Below are positions 8,904 through 17,702 of a DNA stretch of 64,000 nucleotides, in pieces. Below the pieces are notes generated by a model. It was not told the DNA's origin, made no database searches, and saw only the letters and a list, made by a program, of their open reading frames with translations. Location of the stretch: the NCBI RefSeq assembly GCF_001898115.1, contig NZ_MKSQ01000011.1, positions 1 through 64,000 of the forward strand, written 5' to 3'. The position numbers were made by a program, and so were the translations under genes. Position 1 is the stretch's first letter. Each line of letters starts with the position of its first letter. This stretch comes from Allobosea sp. 67-29 (GTDB lineage Bacteria; Pseudomonadota; Alphaproteobacteria; Rhizobiales; Beijerinckiaceae).

Positions 8904-9677
8904 CTAGTTCAGGCTAAACAGTGGTGATGAGGCCGCCGCGGCTCCCAGTTCATTGGCGCTGGCTCGGAGCCATGGGGCGACCTCGGCCATCCTGTCGCGC
9001 GTCATCCGAATCGTCGGCCCGGCGACGCTGATCGTGCCGACCGGATGGCCGACGCCGCGCTTGCGGATGGCGGTGGCCATGGCGGATGTGCCCACCTCGT
9101 AGGCCTCGGTGACGCAGGCGTAGCCGAGCTTGTGCGTCAGAGCGATCTGTTCCAGCAACTGCTCGATCGTGCGCGGCGCGTTCGGCCCCAGATCCGGTCG
9201 ATCCAGGCCTTGCTTCTCGACCACCGCCCGGATCTTCGCCTCATCGAGGGTTGCCAGCCAGGCCTGACCGTTCGCCGTGGCGGCAAGGTACACCTCCGGC
9301 TCGGTGTGCGGGACGTAAAACAAACCGCTCTGGGCGCTCTGGGACTTCGCGACCCAAGTGAGATGATCGCTCTCGACGACGGCGAGCCGCACCAATTCAC
9401 CGGTCCGTTTCGCCAGATCGTCGAGGATTGGCTGGACGAGATCGGTAATGCCGCTGGTGCCGAGATAGGCTAGTCCGAGCGCCGCGAGCTTGACGCTGAG
9501 ACGGACCGCACCGTCTGACGCACGGAACAGGAAGCCGCCATCGATCAGCCCCTGCACCGTTCTCTCGGCGGCAGCTTGCGGAATTTTCAGCACCGCGGCC
9601 AACTCCCGCGGCGGCAGACCGGCCGGCGCCTGAGACAGCACCTCGAGCATGCCAAGAGCTCTGATCCGGCTCGACAT
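8904..9677 (-). CDS. IclR-family transcriptional regulator (distal copy)
   Basis: A 257-residue IclR regulator with an N-terminal winged HTH (LPPRELAAVLKIPQAAAERTVQGLIDGGFLFR) and a C-terminal effector-binding domain ending in the conserved GTISVAGPTIRMT segment. It begins one base after the stop of the other IclR gene. The two proteins have the same length and the same landmark strings (YLAATANGQAWL versus YLAATSNGHAWL; GTISVAGP in both), so they are tandem paralogues. The HTH of this copy is more divergent. Both probably control the divergent catabolic operon from 10556. The 8773-8903 gap upstream of its end contains nothing recognisable. Confidence 0.9.
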   Translation of the reverse strand: MSSRIRALGMLEVLSQAPAGLPPRELAAVLKIPQAAAERTVQGLIDGGFLFRASDGAVRLSVKLAALGLAYLGTSGITDLVQPILDDLAKRTGELVRLAVVESDHLTWVAKSQSAQSGLFYVPHTEPEVYLAATANGQAWLATLDEAKIRAVVEKQGLDRPDLGPNAPRTIEQLLEQIALTHKLGYACVTEAYEVGTSAMATAIRKRGVGHPVGTISVAGPTIRMTRDRMAEVAPWLRASANELGAAAASSPLFSLN

Positions 9678-9678
9678 C

Positions 9679-10452
9679 TCAGCTCACCGCCTCGGCAAAG
9701 ATCGGAAGGTCCTGGCTGACCTCGGCGATCGCCGCCGCCCCTTCGCGAAGCTGGGGCAGCAGACGGTCCATCGCCTCGCTGGTCATGCGGATGACCGGGC
9801 CGGCGACGCTGATCGTACCGATCGGGCGCTGCGAGCCGACGCCGAACACGGGAATGGCAATGGCTGACGTCCCCCGCTCATAGGTCTCGAAGATCTTGGC
9901 GTAGCCGAGCGCGCGCGCCGTCTCGACGAAACCGAGCAGCTCGCGCATCGAGCGAGGGGCATGTGGGCCGTATCCGTCCCGTTTCAGACCCTGCCTCGCA
10001 ACGAGCTGCATGGCTTCGTCCTCATCGAGGCAAGAGAGCCAGGCATGACCATTCGACGTCGCAGCGAGATAAACCTCGGCGCCTTCGTCCGGATTGTAGA
10101 GCAGGCCGCGCCTTGCTCCCTGCGCCTTTGCCACACGGATCAGCTTGCGGTCGTGGATGACGGCCATGGTCACGAGCTCGCCGGTGTGGTCGGCGAGCCC
10201 GTCGAGGATCGGCTGAATCCGCGCGGTGACGCCGGTGGCCGCGAGATGGCTGAAACCCAGTGCGACGATCTTCGCCGTAAGCCGATAGGCGCCCCCGTCG
10301 AACTCCTGGCGGACATAACCCTCTTCCTTGAGATCGGCGAGGAGCCGGTGCGTCGCGCTGCGTGGGATCGCCAATGAGTCGGCGATCGCCATCAGCGGCA
10401 GACCGCCGGCATGGCGCGACAAAAGCTCAATGATCGCGATCGCCCGATCCAT
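9679..10452 (-). CDS. IclR-family transcriptional regulator (proximal copy)
   Basis: A 257-residue IclR regulator. The HTH (LPLMAIADSLAIPRSATHRLLADLKEEGYVRQ) is close to the family consensus. The effector domain carries YLAATSNGHAWLSCLDEDEA and PIGTISVAGPVIRMT. It is the first gene of the minus-strand pair and is divergent from the AroE-like gene. The 103-bp intergenic region contains palindromes resembling IclR boxes. Effectors of this family are often aromatic or hydroaromatic acids, which fits the ring-cleavage genes across the divergent promoter; the specific ligand is unknown. Confidence 0.92.
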   Translation of the reverse strand: MDRAIAIIELLSRHAGGLPLMAIADSLAIPRSATHRLLADLKEEGYVRQEFDGGAYRLTAKIVALGFSHLAATGVTARIQPILDGLADHTGELVTMAVIHDRKLIRVAKAQGARRGLLYNPDEGAEVYLAATSNGHAWLSCLDEDEAMQLVARQGLKRDGYGPHAPRSMRELLGFVETARALGYAKIFETYERGTSAIAIPVFGVGSQRPIGTISVAGPVIRMTSEAMDRLLPQLREGAAAIAEVSQDLPIFAEAVS

Positions 10453-10462
10453 GGGTGCTCCA

Positions 10463-10490
10463 TTCCAATTGGACTGTATTCAAATTGGAA
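10463..10490. promoter_or_regulatory. Putative IclR operator (distal box)
   Basis: Contains the perfect palindrome TCCAATTGGA (10464-10473). The longer inverted pair TTCCAATT (10463-10470) and AATTGGAA (10483-10490) overlaps it. It lies 11 bp upstream of the proximal iclR start, a place suited to autoregulation. Assignment to IclR is from position and resemblance to IclR-family boxes (TGGAA...TTCCA). Confidence 0.55.
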
Positions 10491-10533
10491 CGCTGTGTCA
10501 CTCATCTTGACCTGTCTGGAATTATGATCTTTA

Positions 10534-10547
10534 TGGAATCAATTCCA
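10534..10547. promoter_or_regulatory. Putative IclR operator (proximal to AroE-like gene)
   Basis: TGGAAT-CA-ATTCCA is a perfect interrupted palindrome close to the known IclR consensus (TGGAAATNATTTCCA). It lies 8 bp upstream of the GTG start of the AroE-like gene, where binding would block transcription or initiation. A weak promoter candidate (TTGACC 10507-10512, 17-bp spacer, TTTATG 10530-10535) overlaps it. Confidence 0.6.
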
Positions 10548-10555
10548 GTTCTGAT

Positions 10556-11407
10556 GTGAGCGGATCGGTGGCGACCAGGTTGCGAGTTTCCGGCACGGAT
10601 AACGGCGTTCATGGCGGGCGCGAGATCACGGGGCGCACCCGCCTCTTCGCCGTGATCGGCGACCCAGTCACGCAGGTCATGGCGCCGGAGCTGATGAACC
10701 GCCTCTTTGCCGAGCGGGGTATGGATGCGGTGCTTGTGCCGATTTCCGCGACGGCCGGTGATCTGGAGATCGTCGTCGACGGCTTGAAGCACATGGGTAA
10801 TCTCGATGGCTTTCTTGTCACGGTGCCGCACAAGCTCGCCCTCGGCCGGCAGGCCGATCGCCTTACCGGCGCCGCGAAGATGGCCGGTTCCGTGAATGCG
10901 ATGCGGCGCGAGCCGGACGGCGCCTGGCTGGGCGATAATTTCGACGGGCAAGGCTTCGTCCGCGGCCTGCTCAGCGCCGGCCACAGTATCGCCGGCAAGC
11001 GCTTCACGCTCGTTGGTGCAGGCGGCGCCGGCGTCTCGATCGCGGCCGCCATACTGGGCGCCGGTGCATCGGCGCTGTCGATCGTCGATGTCGAGCATTC
11101 GCGCGCCCAGGCACTCGTTGTTCGGCTCGGTGCGCATTGGCCCGATCTGGCCCGAGCGTCGGACTCTCCCGATCCTGCCAGCGACGTCGTCGTGAACGCG
11201 ACACCTCTGGGTCTGCGCGAGACCGATCCGCTGCCATTCGCGATCGACGGGCTGAAGCCGGACGTCGTCATCGCCGACATCATCATGAAGCCGCCGCAGA
11301 CGCGGCTGCTGCGCGAGTCCGCTCGGCGCGGGATGCGCACGCATCCCGGTCTGCCGATGCTCGCCGAGCAGATTCCCCTCTACCGGGAGTTTTTCCGCAT
11401 CCCTTGA
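10556..11407 (+). CDS. Shikimate dehydrogenase-like (AroE family) oxidoreductase
   Basis: A 283-residue AroE-fold protein. Seen: the substrate-domain lysine in VTVPHK (Lys93), the catalytic-aspartate region GDNFDGQG (126-133, usually GxNTDGxG) and the dinucleotide loop VGAGGAGV (153-160). The N-terminal signature that holds the shikimate carboxylate (S-x-S in HSxSP) is replaced by QVMAP (residues 40-44), so both serines are missing. Known divergent AroE relatives act on other hydroaromatic acids. As first gene of a plus-strand catabolic operon with an importer and ring-cleavage enzymes, a catabolic role is likelier than shikimate synthesis. The start is a GTG; no ATG in frame precedes the conserved region. 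Confidence 0.78.
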   Translation: MSGSVATRLRVSGTDNGVHGGREITGRTRLFAVIGDPVTQVMAPELMNRLFAERGMDAVLVPISATAGDLEIVVDGLKHMGNLDGFLVTVPHKLALGRQADRLTGAAKMAGSVNAMRREPDGAWLGDNFDGQGFVRGLLSAGHSIAGKRFTLVGAGGAGVSIAAAILGAGASALSIVDVEHSRAQALVVRLGAHWPDLARASDSPDPASDVVVNATPLGLRETDPLPFAIDGLKPDVVIADIIMKPPQTRLLRESARRGMRTHPGLPMLAEQIPLYREFFRIP

Positions 11408-11449
11408 ACCCGCGACCCTGGCGAAAGACCGGGGCGCCCGGAGGAAACC

Positions 11450-12118
11450 TTGACGTATCAGTTCGATTTCTCGGTGCTGCTTCCCTATTGGGAGCAGTTG
11501 CTGCGGGGCTGCTGGCTCACCGTCCTGCTGTCGGCGATCTCGATCGCGGCGGGGCTAATGATCGGCATCCTGACCGCGCTGGCCAAGCAGAGCCGCTTCG
11601 CGGCGGCACGGATGGCCGCCGGCACCTATGTCGAGGTCATCCGGAACACGCCGTTCCTGGTGCAGGTCTTCTTCATCTTCTTCGGCCTGCCGGCGCTGGG
11701 CATCAGCTTTCAGCCCTGGAGCGCCGCCGTCCTGGCGTTGAGCCTCAACTGCGGCGCGTTCTCAGCGGAAGTGATCCGCGGCGGCATCGATGCGATCGCG
11801 CGCGGCCAGTACGAGGCTGGCACGGCGCTCGGCCTGAAGCCGCTGCAGGTCTTCCGCTACATCGTGCTGAAGCCTGCCTTGCGGATCATCTTTCCCGCTC
11901 TGTCGGGCCAGTTCGTCCTGACCCTGCTGACGACCAGCATCGTCTCGTCGATCTCGGCTGAGGAACTGACATCCATCGCCCAGTCGATCGATACGCTGAC
12001 CTTCCGCAGCTTCGAAATCTACATCGTCGCGACGATCCTCTACCTGACGATGTCGTTCGGCTTTGCGACATTGTTCAAGCTCGTTGACCGTCTCTATTTC
12101 TCGTACCCGGTGAAGTGA
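11450..12118 (+). CDS. Polar amino-acid-type ABC transporter permease (1)
   Basis: A 222-residue HisM/GlnP-type permease with about five transmembrane helices. The EAA loop is intact (YEAGTALGLKPLQVFRYIVLKPALRIIFPAL), as is the family motif VIRNTPFLVQVFFIFFGLPALG. It uses a TTG start at 11450, supported by a strong GGAGGA site 7-8 bp upstream and by the length of the N-terminus. It follows the AroE-like gene by 42 bp and precedes the second permease by 6 bp. Together they would form the heterodimeric membrane channel. Confidence 0.9.
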   Translation: MTYQFDFSVLLPYWEQLLRGCWLTVLLSAISIAAGLMIGILTALAKQSRFAAARMAAGTYVEVIRNTPFLVQVFFIFFGLPALGISFQPWSAAVLALSLNCGAFSAEVIRGGIDAIARGQYEAGTALGLKPLQVFRYIVLKPALRIIFPALSGQFVLTLLTTSIVSSISAEELTSIAQSIDTLTFRSFEIYIVATILYLTMSFGFATLFKLVDRLYFSYPVK

Positions 12119-12124
12119 GGCGGC

Positions 12125-12775
12125 ATGATCAGGCAATTCGGCCTGCCGGAAGCGCTCGCCATCCTCTCCGGCGTGCAGGCAACGATCCTTCTCTCTCTCA
12201 TCGCCTTCGCCGGCGGTGGCATCGTCGGGCTCGCCATCGCGCTGATGCGCACCTCGGAGAAGACGTGGCTTCAGCGCTGCGCGGCCTTCTACATCGACTT
12301 CTTCCAGGGAACGCCGCTGCTGATGCAGCTCTTCCTGGTGTTCTACGGACTGCCTGTGCTCGGCTACAAGGTGAATCCCTGGGTCGCGGTCGCGATCGGC
12401 TTCACGCTGCACGCCAGCGCCTTCCTCGGCGAGATCTGGCGCGGCAGCATCCAGGCCGTACCGCGCGGGCAGAGCGAAGCCGCCTATGCGCTCGGCCTGA
12501 GCTACGTCTCCCGCATGCGCAACGTGGTGCTGCCGCAGGCGATGCGGATCTCGGTCGCTCCGACCGTCGGCTTCATGGTGCAGCTGATCAAGGGCACCTC
12601 GCTCGCCGCCATCATCGGCTTCGTCGAACTCTCCCGCTCGGCCCAGATCATCGCCAGCGCGACCTACAAGCCGCTGCTCGCCTATGGCTGTGCAGGGCTT
12701 GTCTACTTCGTTCTCTGCTTCCCGCTTTCACGCCTGAGCATGCGCCTCGAGAAGCGCTTCGCCGTGAAGACCTGA
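12125..12775 (+). CDS. Polar amino-acid-type ABC transporter permease (2)
   Basis: A 216-residue partner permease with the motif FFQGTPLLMQLFLVFYGLPVLG and an EAA loop (SEAAYALGLSYVSRMRNVVLPQAMRISVAP). About five membrane helices are predicted. The ATG at 12125 lies 7 bp after the first permease. PAAT-type importers usually carry polar or charged amino acids or related organic acids; the neighbouring enzymes suggest an aromatic or hydroaromatic carboxylate here, which is inference. Confidence 0.9.
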   Translation: MIRQFGLPEALAILSGVQATILLSLIAFAGGGIVGLAIALMRTSEKTWLQRCAAFYIDFFQGTPLLMQLFLVFYGLPVLGYKVNPWVAVAIGFTLHASAFLGEIWRGSIQAVPRGQSEAAYALGLSYVSRMRNVVLPQAMRISVAPTVGFMVQLIKGTSLAAIIGFVELSRSAQIIASATYKPLLAYGCAGLVYFVLCFPLSRLSMRLEKRFAVKT

Positions 12776-12810
12776 CGACCCCGAAACAAGACCAACCGGA
12801 GGAAACAGCA

Positions 12811-13656
12811 ATGACATGGGTTCAATCGTTCCGTCGCACCGCCCTGGCCTCGGCTATGCTGCTGGCCGCGGCTTCGGCCCTGGCGGGCGCGGCAGCCGCG
12901 CAGACCGTCGAGTCCATCAAGAAGGGCGGCGTACTCAAGATCGGCTCGCAGGTCTCCCAGGTTCCGTGGGGCTTCAGCGACGCCTCGGGCAAGCTGACCG
13001 GCTTCGACATCGAGCTCGGCGAGATGCTCGCCAAGGATCTCGGCGTCAAGGCAGAGGTGACGCCGGTCACCTCCAGCAACCGCGTCGCGGCGCTGCTGAC
13101 CGGCCAGGTCGACGTGCTGGCGGCGGTGATGGGCATCTTCGCCGATCGGCAGAAGGTCGTGCTGTTCTCGCGGCCCTACACCACCAACGACACGATCTAT
13201 ATCGGCAAGGTCGGCGCCAACATCAAAGGCTGGGATGACCTGAAGGGCGTGCGCGTCGGCGTTCCGCGCGGCACGCCGCAGGACATCGCCATCACCAAGG
13301 CGGCACCGGCGGGCGCGACGATCCAGCGCTTCGACGACGACGCCAGCACCGTGCAGGCGCTGATCGCCGGGCAGGTGGACATGATCGGTGGCGCGGCGAC
13401 GCAGGTGCCCAACATCGCCCAGGTGGTCGGACCCGGCAAGTTCGAGCAGAAGTTCGTCGTGGCGCGAGCCTACAACGCCTTCGCAGTGCGCCCCGGATCG
13501 CGCGAATGGGCCGATTACCTCAGCGATTTCGTCGCCCGCAAGCTCGCCAGCGGTGAATTGCCTGCCCTCTACAAGAAGTGGATCGGCGGCGAGCTCGCCA
13601 AGATGCCGACGACTGGCGAGGGCGAGGCCGCTCTTCCGATCTCGGTGGTGCAGTAA
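12811..13656 (+). CDS. Periplasmic substrate-binding protein, family 3 (PAAT importer)
   Basis: A 281-residue family-3 solute-binding protein. The Sec signal peptide is followed by A-A-A-A-Q cleavage (ALAGAAAAQ). Signature SDASGKLTGFDIELGEMLAKDLGVKAEVTPV and the hinge segment VLAAVMGIFADRQKVVLFSRPY follow. A GGAGGA site sits 9 bp before the ATG. The gene is followed within 8 bp by a strong terminator-like hairpin, which would give more binding protein than ATPase and enzymes. Substrate is not determinable by eye. Confidence 0.92.
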   Translation: MTWVQSFRRTALASAMLLAAASALAGAAAAQTVESIKKGGVLKIGSQVSQVPWGFSDASGKLTGFDIELGEMLAKDLGVKAEVTPVTSSNRVAALLTGQVDVLAAVMGIFADRQKVVLFSRPYTTNDTIYIGKVGANIKGWDDLKGVRVGVPRGTPQDIAITKAAPAGATIQRFDDDASTVQALIAGQVDMIGGAATQVPNIAQVVGPGKFEQKFVVARAYNAFAVRPGSREWADYLSDFVARKLASGELPALYKKWIGGELAKMPTTGEGEAALPISVVQ

Positions 13657-13663
13657 GCGGCGC

Positions 13664-13692
13664 GCGGGCGGCGTCATGCCGCCCGCCTTTTT
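13664..13692 (+). terminator. Intrinsic terminator/attenuator after the binding-protein gene
   Basis: Perfect 9-bp stem GCGGGCGGC / GCCGCCCGC (13664-13672, 13678-13686) with a GTCAT loop and a CTTTTT tail ending at 13692. It sits inside the operon, 15 bp upstream of the ATPase start, so partial termination is expected. Confidence 0.85.
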
Positions 13693-13707
13693 CCAAACGA
13701 GTAACTC

Positions 13708-14478
13708 ATGTCTGATCAAAAAAGCCGCGCGGATCTGTCCGCCCAGGCGCCGATCGTCGAGATCGCGGCGCTTCAAAAATGGTTCGGCGACTTCCAGGTC
13801 CTGAAGGACATCTCCCTGACGGTCGCCCGCGGCGAGCGCATCGTGATCTGCGGCCCGTCCGGCTCGGGCAAGTCGACGCTGATCCGCTGCATCAACAGCC
13901 TCGAGCGCTATCAGCAGGGTCGGCTCGTCGTCGATGGCTACGACCTGGGTGCCGGGCAGAAGAATATCGATGCCGTGCGGGCCGAGGTCGGCATGGTCTT
14001 CCAGCAGTTCAACCTCTTCCCCCATCTGACCGTGATCGAGAACTGCATGCTGGCGCCGATGAAGGTGCGCGGCACCTCCAAAAAGGAGGCGCTGGAACTG
14101 GCTCTGCGCTTCCTCGCCCGGGTGCGGATCGGGGACCAGGCGCAGAAATATCCGGCGCAGCTCTCCGGCGGCCAGCAGCAGCGGGTGGCGATCGCACGCG
14201 CCTTGTGCATGACGCCTAAGATCATGCTGTTCGACGAGCCGACCTCCGCCCTTGATCCCGAGATGGTCAAGGAGGTGCTCGACACCATGGTCGGCCTCGC
14301 CGAGGACGGCATGACTATGCTCTGCGTCACCCATGAGATGGGCTTTGCCCGCATGGTGGCCGATCGCGTGATCTTCATGGATCGCGGCGAGATCATCGAG
14401 AGCGGACAGCCGGAGCCCTTCTTCGCGAACCCGCAAAACCCCCGCACACAGGCCTTTCTTGGCCAGCTCCTGCACTGA
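13708..14478 (+). CDS. Polar amino-acid-type ABC transporter ATPase
   Basis: A 256-residue GlnQ/HisP-type ATPase with Walker [11 protein letters not shown]-loop [13 protein letters not shown], signature LSGGQQQR, Walker B IMLFDEP and the switch histidine in CVTHEMGFA. The ATG at 13708 follows the internal terminator, so its expression depends on read-through or a weak promoter in the short gap. It powers the importer formed with the two upstream permeases. Confidence 0.93.
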   Translation: MSDQKSRADLSAQAPIVEIAALQKWFGDFQVLKDISLTVARGERIVICGPSGSGKSTLIRCINSLERYQQGRLVVDGYDLGAGQKNIDAVRAEVGMVFQQFNLFPHLTVIENCMLAPMKVRGTSKKEALELALRFLARVRIGDQAQKYPAQLSGGQQQRVAIARALCMTPKIMLFDEPTSALDPEMVKEVLDTMVGLAEDGMTMLCVTHEMGFARMVADRVIFMDRGEIIESGQPEPFFANPQNPRTQAFLGQLLH

Positions 14479-14532
14479 CGACCGCGTTGCGCTGCGTGCC
14501 CGCTAGGGCGACCGTTTTCCAAAGGACCCATC

Positions 14533-15000
14533 ATGCTCCCGGGCAAGTTTTACGACGAGATCGAGATCGGCGACGAGCGCCTGACGCCGCGCGTCACCGT
14601 CACCGAGGGCCATGTCCTGGCCTATGCCGGCGTCGCGGGCGATTTCTCGCCGATCCACATGGACGAGGTCTATGCGCAGTCGACCGTCTTCGGCGGGCGT
14701 ATCGCCCATGGGCTGATGGGCCTTTCCCTCACCGACGGCATGAAGGTGCAGTCCGGCTTCTTCCGCGATGGCATCGCGCTGGGCTGGAGCTGGAAGTTCA
14801 GGAAGCCAATCCGCATCGGCGACACGCTGCAGGTGAAGTTCCGCGTCGCCGACATGCGCATTCCGAAGAGCCGAGACGACATGGGCATCCTGATCATCGC
14901 CATCGAGCTCCTCAACCAGCATGGCGAGGTGGTGCAGGAGGGTGAGCACCAGCTGATGGTTCCCCGCAAGCCAGACGCCGCGCCGGCGGAGACCGTCTGA
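14533..15000 (+). CDS. MaoC-like (R)-enoyl-CoA hydratase/dehydratase
   Basis: A 155-residue single hot-dog-fold MaoC domain. The hydratase motif with catalytic Asp and His is AGVAGDFSPIHMDEVYA (residues ~36-52), followed by FGGRIAHGLMG. It would add or remove water on an enoyl-CoA-type intermediate. Its stop overlaps the start of the CoA-transferase (TGATG at 14998-15002), so the two are coupled; acyl-CoA formation followed by hydration is a sensible pairing. Position in the operon suggests a lower step after ring cleavage. Confidence 0.87.
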   Translation: MLPGKFYDEIEIGDERLTPRVTVTEGHVLAYAGVAGDFSPIHMDEVYAQSTVFGGRIAHGLMGLSLTDGMKVQSGFFRDGIALGWSWKFRKPIRIGDTLQVKFRVADMRIPKSRDDMGILIIAIELLNQHGEVVQEGEHQLMVPRKPDAAPAETV

Positions 15001-16529
15001 TGGCCCGCAACAAGTTCAAGACGGCCGATCAGGCCGTCGCGATGATCAAGGACGGCGACACCGTTGCGCTGATCGGTGGTGGTGGTGGCCTGATGGAGGC
15101 CACGCACACCTTTCGCGCTGTCTCGCGTCGCTTCCTCTCGACCGGCTATCCGCGCAACCTCACCGTGCTGCACGCGCTCGGGATCGGCGACAAGAAGACC
15201 GAGGGGATGAACCATTTCGCCCATGAGGGGCTCGTCAAGCGCGTCATCGGCGGCCATTGGGTCTGGTCGCCGAAAATGCAGGAGATGGCGCGCGACGAGA
15301 AGATCGAGGCCTATGTCCTGCCGAGCGGCTGCGTGATGCAGCTTTATCGCGAGATCGGCGGGCAGCGACCGGGGCTGTTCACCCATGTCGGCCTGGGCAC
15401 CTTCGTCGATCCGCGGCACCAGGGCGGCAAGATGAACGCCTCCGCCAAGGAGGACCTGGTCGAGGTCGTCAATCTCGGCGGGCAGGAGTTGCTCTGGTAC
15501 AAATCCTTCCCGATCAACGTCGCGATCATCCGCGGCTCCTTTGGCGATGCCGACGGCAATATCAGCCTCGATCAGGAGGCGGCGAATGTGGATGTCTACG
15601 CCGCGGCGCTTGCGGCGCATAATTCCGGCGGCATCGTCATCGCGCAGGTTCGCACGGCGGTGGATGTGAATTCGCTTCCGGCACGCTCGGTCCGGGTTCC
15701 CGGCGCCATCGTCGATGCCGTGGTGGTCGATCCCGACCAGCGCATGAGCTACGATCTGCCCTATGATCCGCTGATCTCCGGCGAGCGCCGCGGCCCGACG
15801 CCGCTCAATCCGCCGGATCCGCTCAACATCCGCTCGCTGATCGCACGCCGTGCCTATCAGGAACTGACCGAGGGCGACGTCATCAATTTCGGCGTCGGCA
15901 TCGGTGAGGGCGTCGCCAAGATGGTCGCCGAGCGCGGCGAGGTGGGGCGCTACTACCAGACCATCGAGCACGGAACCTATGGCGGCTCGCTGCTCGTGGG
16001 ACTGCTCTTCGGCTTCGCGAGGAGCGCCTCGGCCATGATCGACGGTCCCTCGCAGTTCGACTTCTATGCCGGCGGCGGGCTCGATACCGCCTTTCTCGGC
16101 TTCGGCGAATTGGACGAAGCGGGCGACGTCAACGTCTCGAAGCTCGGCGGTCTGACGGTCGGCCCCGGCGGCTTCATGGACATCGCCCAGAACGCCAAGA
16201 AGGTCGTGTTCTGCGGCACCTTCGACACCAAGGGCAGCAAGCTGGAGGTCGGTGGCGGCAAGCTCGCCATCTCCCAGCACGGCAGCGTGCGCAAGCTTGT
16301 CCGCAAGGTCGAGCAGATCACCTATTCCGGCAAGCAGGCGCTGAAGCGCGGCCACAAGGCTGTCTTTGTCACGGAGCGGGCCGTCTTCCATCTCGAGAAC
16401 GAGGGGCTTGTCCTGAGCGAGGTCGCGCCCGGCATCGACATTCGCCACGATATCCTCGAGCGCATGGACTTCATGCCGCTGATCCCGCGCGATCCGCAGC
16501 TTATGGACAGCGCGATCTTCACCGACTGA
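15000..16529 (+). CDS. Family I CoA-transferase (acetate/propionate CoA-transferase-like, fused alpha-beta)
   Basis: A 509-residue protein with both halves of a family I CoA-transferase. The N-terminal half has ALIGGGGGLMEATHTFRAV and an IIRGSFGDADGNIS motif. The C-terminal half has NFGVGIGEGVAKMVAERG and YYQTIEHGTYGG, where the Glu of IEHG matches the catalytic glutamate that forms the acyl-CoA thioester (usually ENG or E-x-G). Closest familiar architecture is YdiF/PCT. It would activate a carboxylic acid with CoA from a donor. It is coupled to maoC upstream. Confidence 0.85.
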   Translation: MARNKFKTADQAVAMIKDGDTVALIGGGGGLMEATHTFRAVSRRFLSTGYPRNLTVLHALGIGDKKTEGMNHFAHEGLVKRVIGGHWVWSPKMQEMARDEKIEAYVLPSGCVMQLYREIGGQRPGLFTHVGLGTFVDPRHQGGKMNASAKEDLVEVVNLGGQELLWYKSFPINVAIIRGSFGDADGNISLDQEAANVDVYAAALAAHNSGGIVIAQVRTAVDVNSLPARSVRVPGAIVDAVVVDPDQRMSYDLPYDPLISGERRGPTPLNPPDPLNIRSLIARRAYQELTEGDVINFGVGIGEGVAKMVAERGEVGRYYQTIEHGTYGGSLLVGLLFGFARSASAMIDGPSQFDFYAGGGLDTAFLGFGELDEAGDVNVSKLGGLTVGPGGFMDIAQNAKKVVFCGTFDTKGSKLEVGGGKLAISQHGSVRKLVRKVEQITYSGKQALKRGHKAVFVTERAVFHLENEGLVLSEVAPGIDIRHDILERMDFMPLIPRDPQLMDSAIFTD

Positions 16530-16558
16530 ACCGGCCTTCGATCCATTCCGAGGACATC

Positions 16559-17545
16559 ATGGAATACCGCAATCTCGGCCGTACCGGTCTGAAAGTCTCC
16601 CGCATCGCGCTGGGCTGCATGAGCTATGGCGATCCGACGCGCGGCAATCACAGCTGGGTGATGCGCGAGGAGGAGGGCCGTCCCTTCATCCGCACGGCGC
16701 TGGACGCCGGCATCAACTTCTTCGACACGGCCAATGTCTATTCGGACGGGGCGAGCGAGGAGGTGCTCGGCCGCGCCATCCGCGACTTCACCACGCGCGA
16801 GGCCGTGGTCATCGCCACCAAGGTCTATGGCCGCATGCGTCCCGATGCGAACGGGCAGGGCCTGTCGCGCAAGGCGATCTTCGCGGAGATCGACGCCAGC
16901 CTGAAGCGCCTTGGTACCGATTATGTTGATCTCTACCAGATTCACCGCTGGGACTACGAGACGCCGATCGAGGAGACACTGGAGGCCCTCAGCGACGTCG
17001 TGAAGGCCGGCAAGGCCCGCTATCTCGGCGGGTCATCGATGCATGCCTGGCAGTTCATGAAGGTGCTCGGGCTGCAGCGCCAGCACGGCTGGGCCCCGTT
17101 CGTCTCGATGCAGAACCATCTCAATCTGCTCTATCGGGAAGAAGAGCGGGAGATGCTGCCGCTGTGCCGCTCCGAGGGGATCGGCGTGGTACCCTGGTCG
17201 CCGCTGGCGCGTGGGCGCCTGACGCGGCCCTGGCAGGACGAGCCGGCGACGGCCCGCGCCGCCACCGACGAGGTCGGCAAGGGCTTCTACGACAAGTCCA
17301 AGAACGCCGACCGCGCGGTGGTCGATCGCCTCGGCGTGATCGCCGACGAACGCGGCGTGCCGCGGGCCCAGATCGCTCTCGCCTGGCTGCTTCACAAAGA
17401 GGGCGTCACGGCGCCGCTGGTGGGCGCTACCAAGATGGCACAGCTCGACGACGCGCTCTCGGCATTGTCGGTGACGCTATCGCCAGCCGATATCGCCGCT
17501 TTGGAGGAGCCCTACGTCGCTCATGAGGTCTCGGGCTTCGCCTGA
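16559..17545 (+). CDS. Aldo/keto reductase
   Basis: A 328-residue AKR of the YajO/YdjG-like group with the (alpha/beta)8 signature residues: FFDTANVYSDG (Asp and Tyr), VIATKVYG (Lys) and QIHRWDY (His). The C-terminal NADPH-binding stretch is TAPLVGATKMAQLDDAL. The N-terminus MEYRNLGRTGLKVSRIALGCMSYG is typical, fixing the start. It is 29 bp after the CoA-transferase. In this operon it may reduce a carbonyl intermediate; substrate unknown. Confidence 0.88.
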   Translation: MEYRNLGRTGLKVSRIALGCMSYGDPTRGNHSWVMREEEGRPFIRTALDAGINFFDTANVYSDGASEEVLGRAIRDFTTREAVVIATKVYGRMRPDANGQGLSRKAIFAEIDASLKRLGTDYVDLYQIHRWDYETPIEETLEALSDVVKAGKARYLGGSSMHAWQFMKVLGLQRQHGWAPFVSMQNHLNLLYREEEREMLPLCRSEGIGVVPWSPLARGRLTRPWQDEPATARAATDEVGKGFYDKSKNADRAVVDRLGVIADERGVPRAQIALAWLLHKEGVTAPLVGATKMAQLDDALSALSVTLSPADIAALEEPYVAHEVSGFA

Positions 17546-17702
17546 CCGGTAGGGGAGTCATGGGCGATGCTCCAATAGGAGCGACCGAAGGAGATGATGA
17601 AGAACTGGCAAGCCAGGTAAGGCTTCGACAGAGGTCGGTGCCCGGACTTGGACAACCGGGTGCGCTATCGGCACCAGCGGTGAAGCTGACGGAGATGGAT
17701 CG

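Noticed and set aside
12115-12810. Long in-frame N-terminal extension of the family-3 binding protein through the second permease gene
   Set aside because: The permease reads well in another frame, and the binding protein has a clear signal peptide and ribosome site at 12811.
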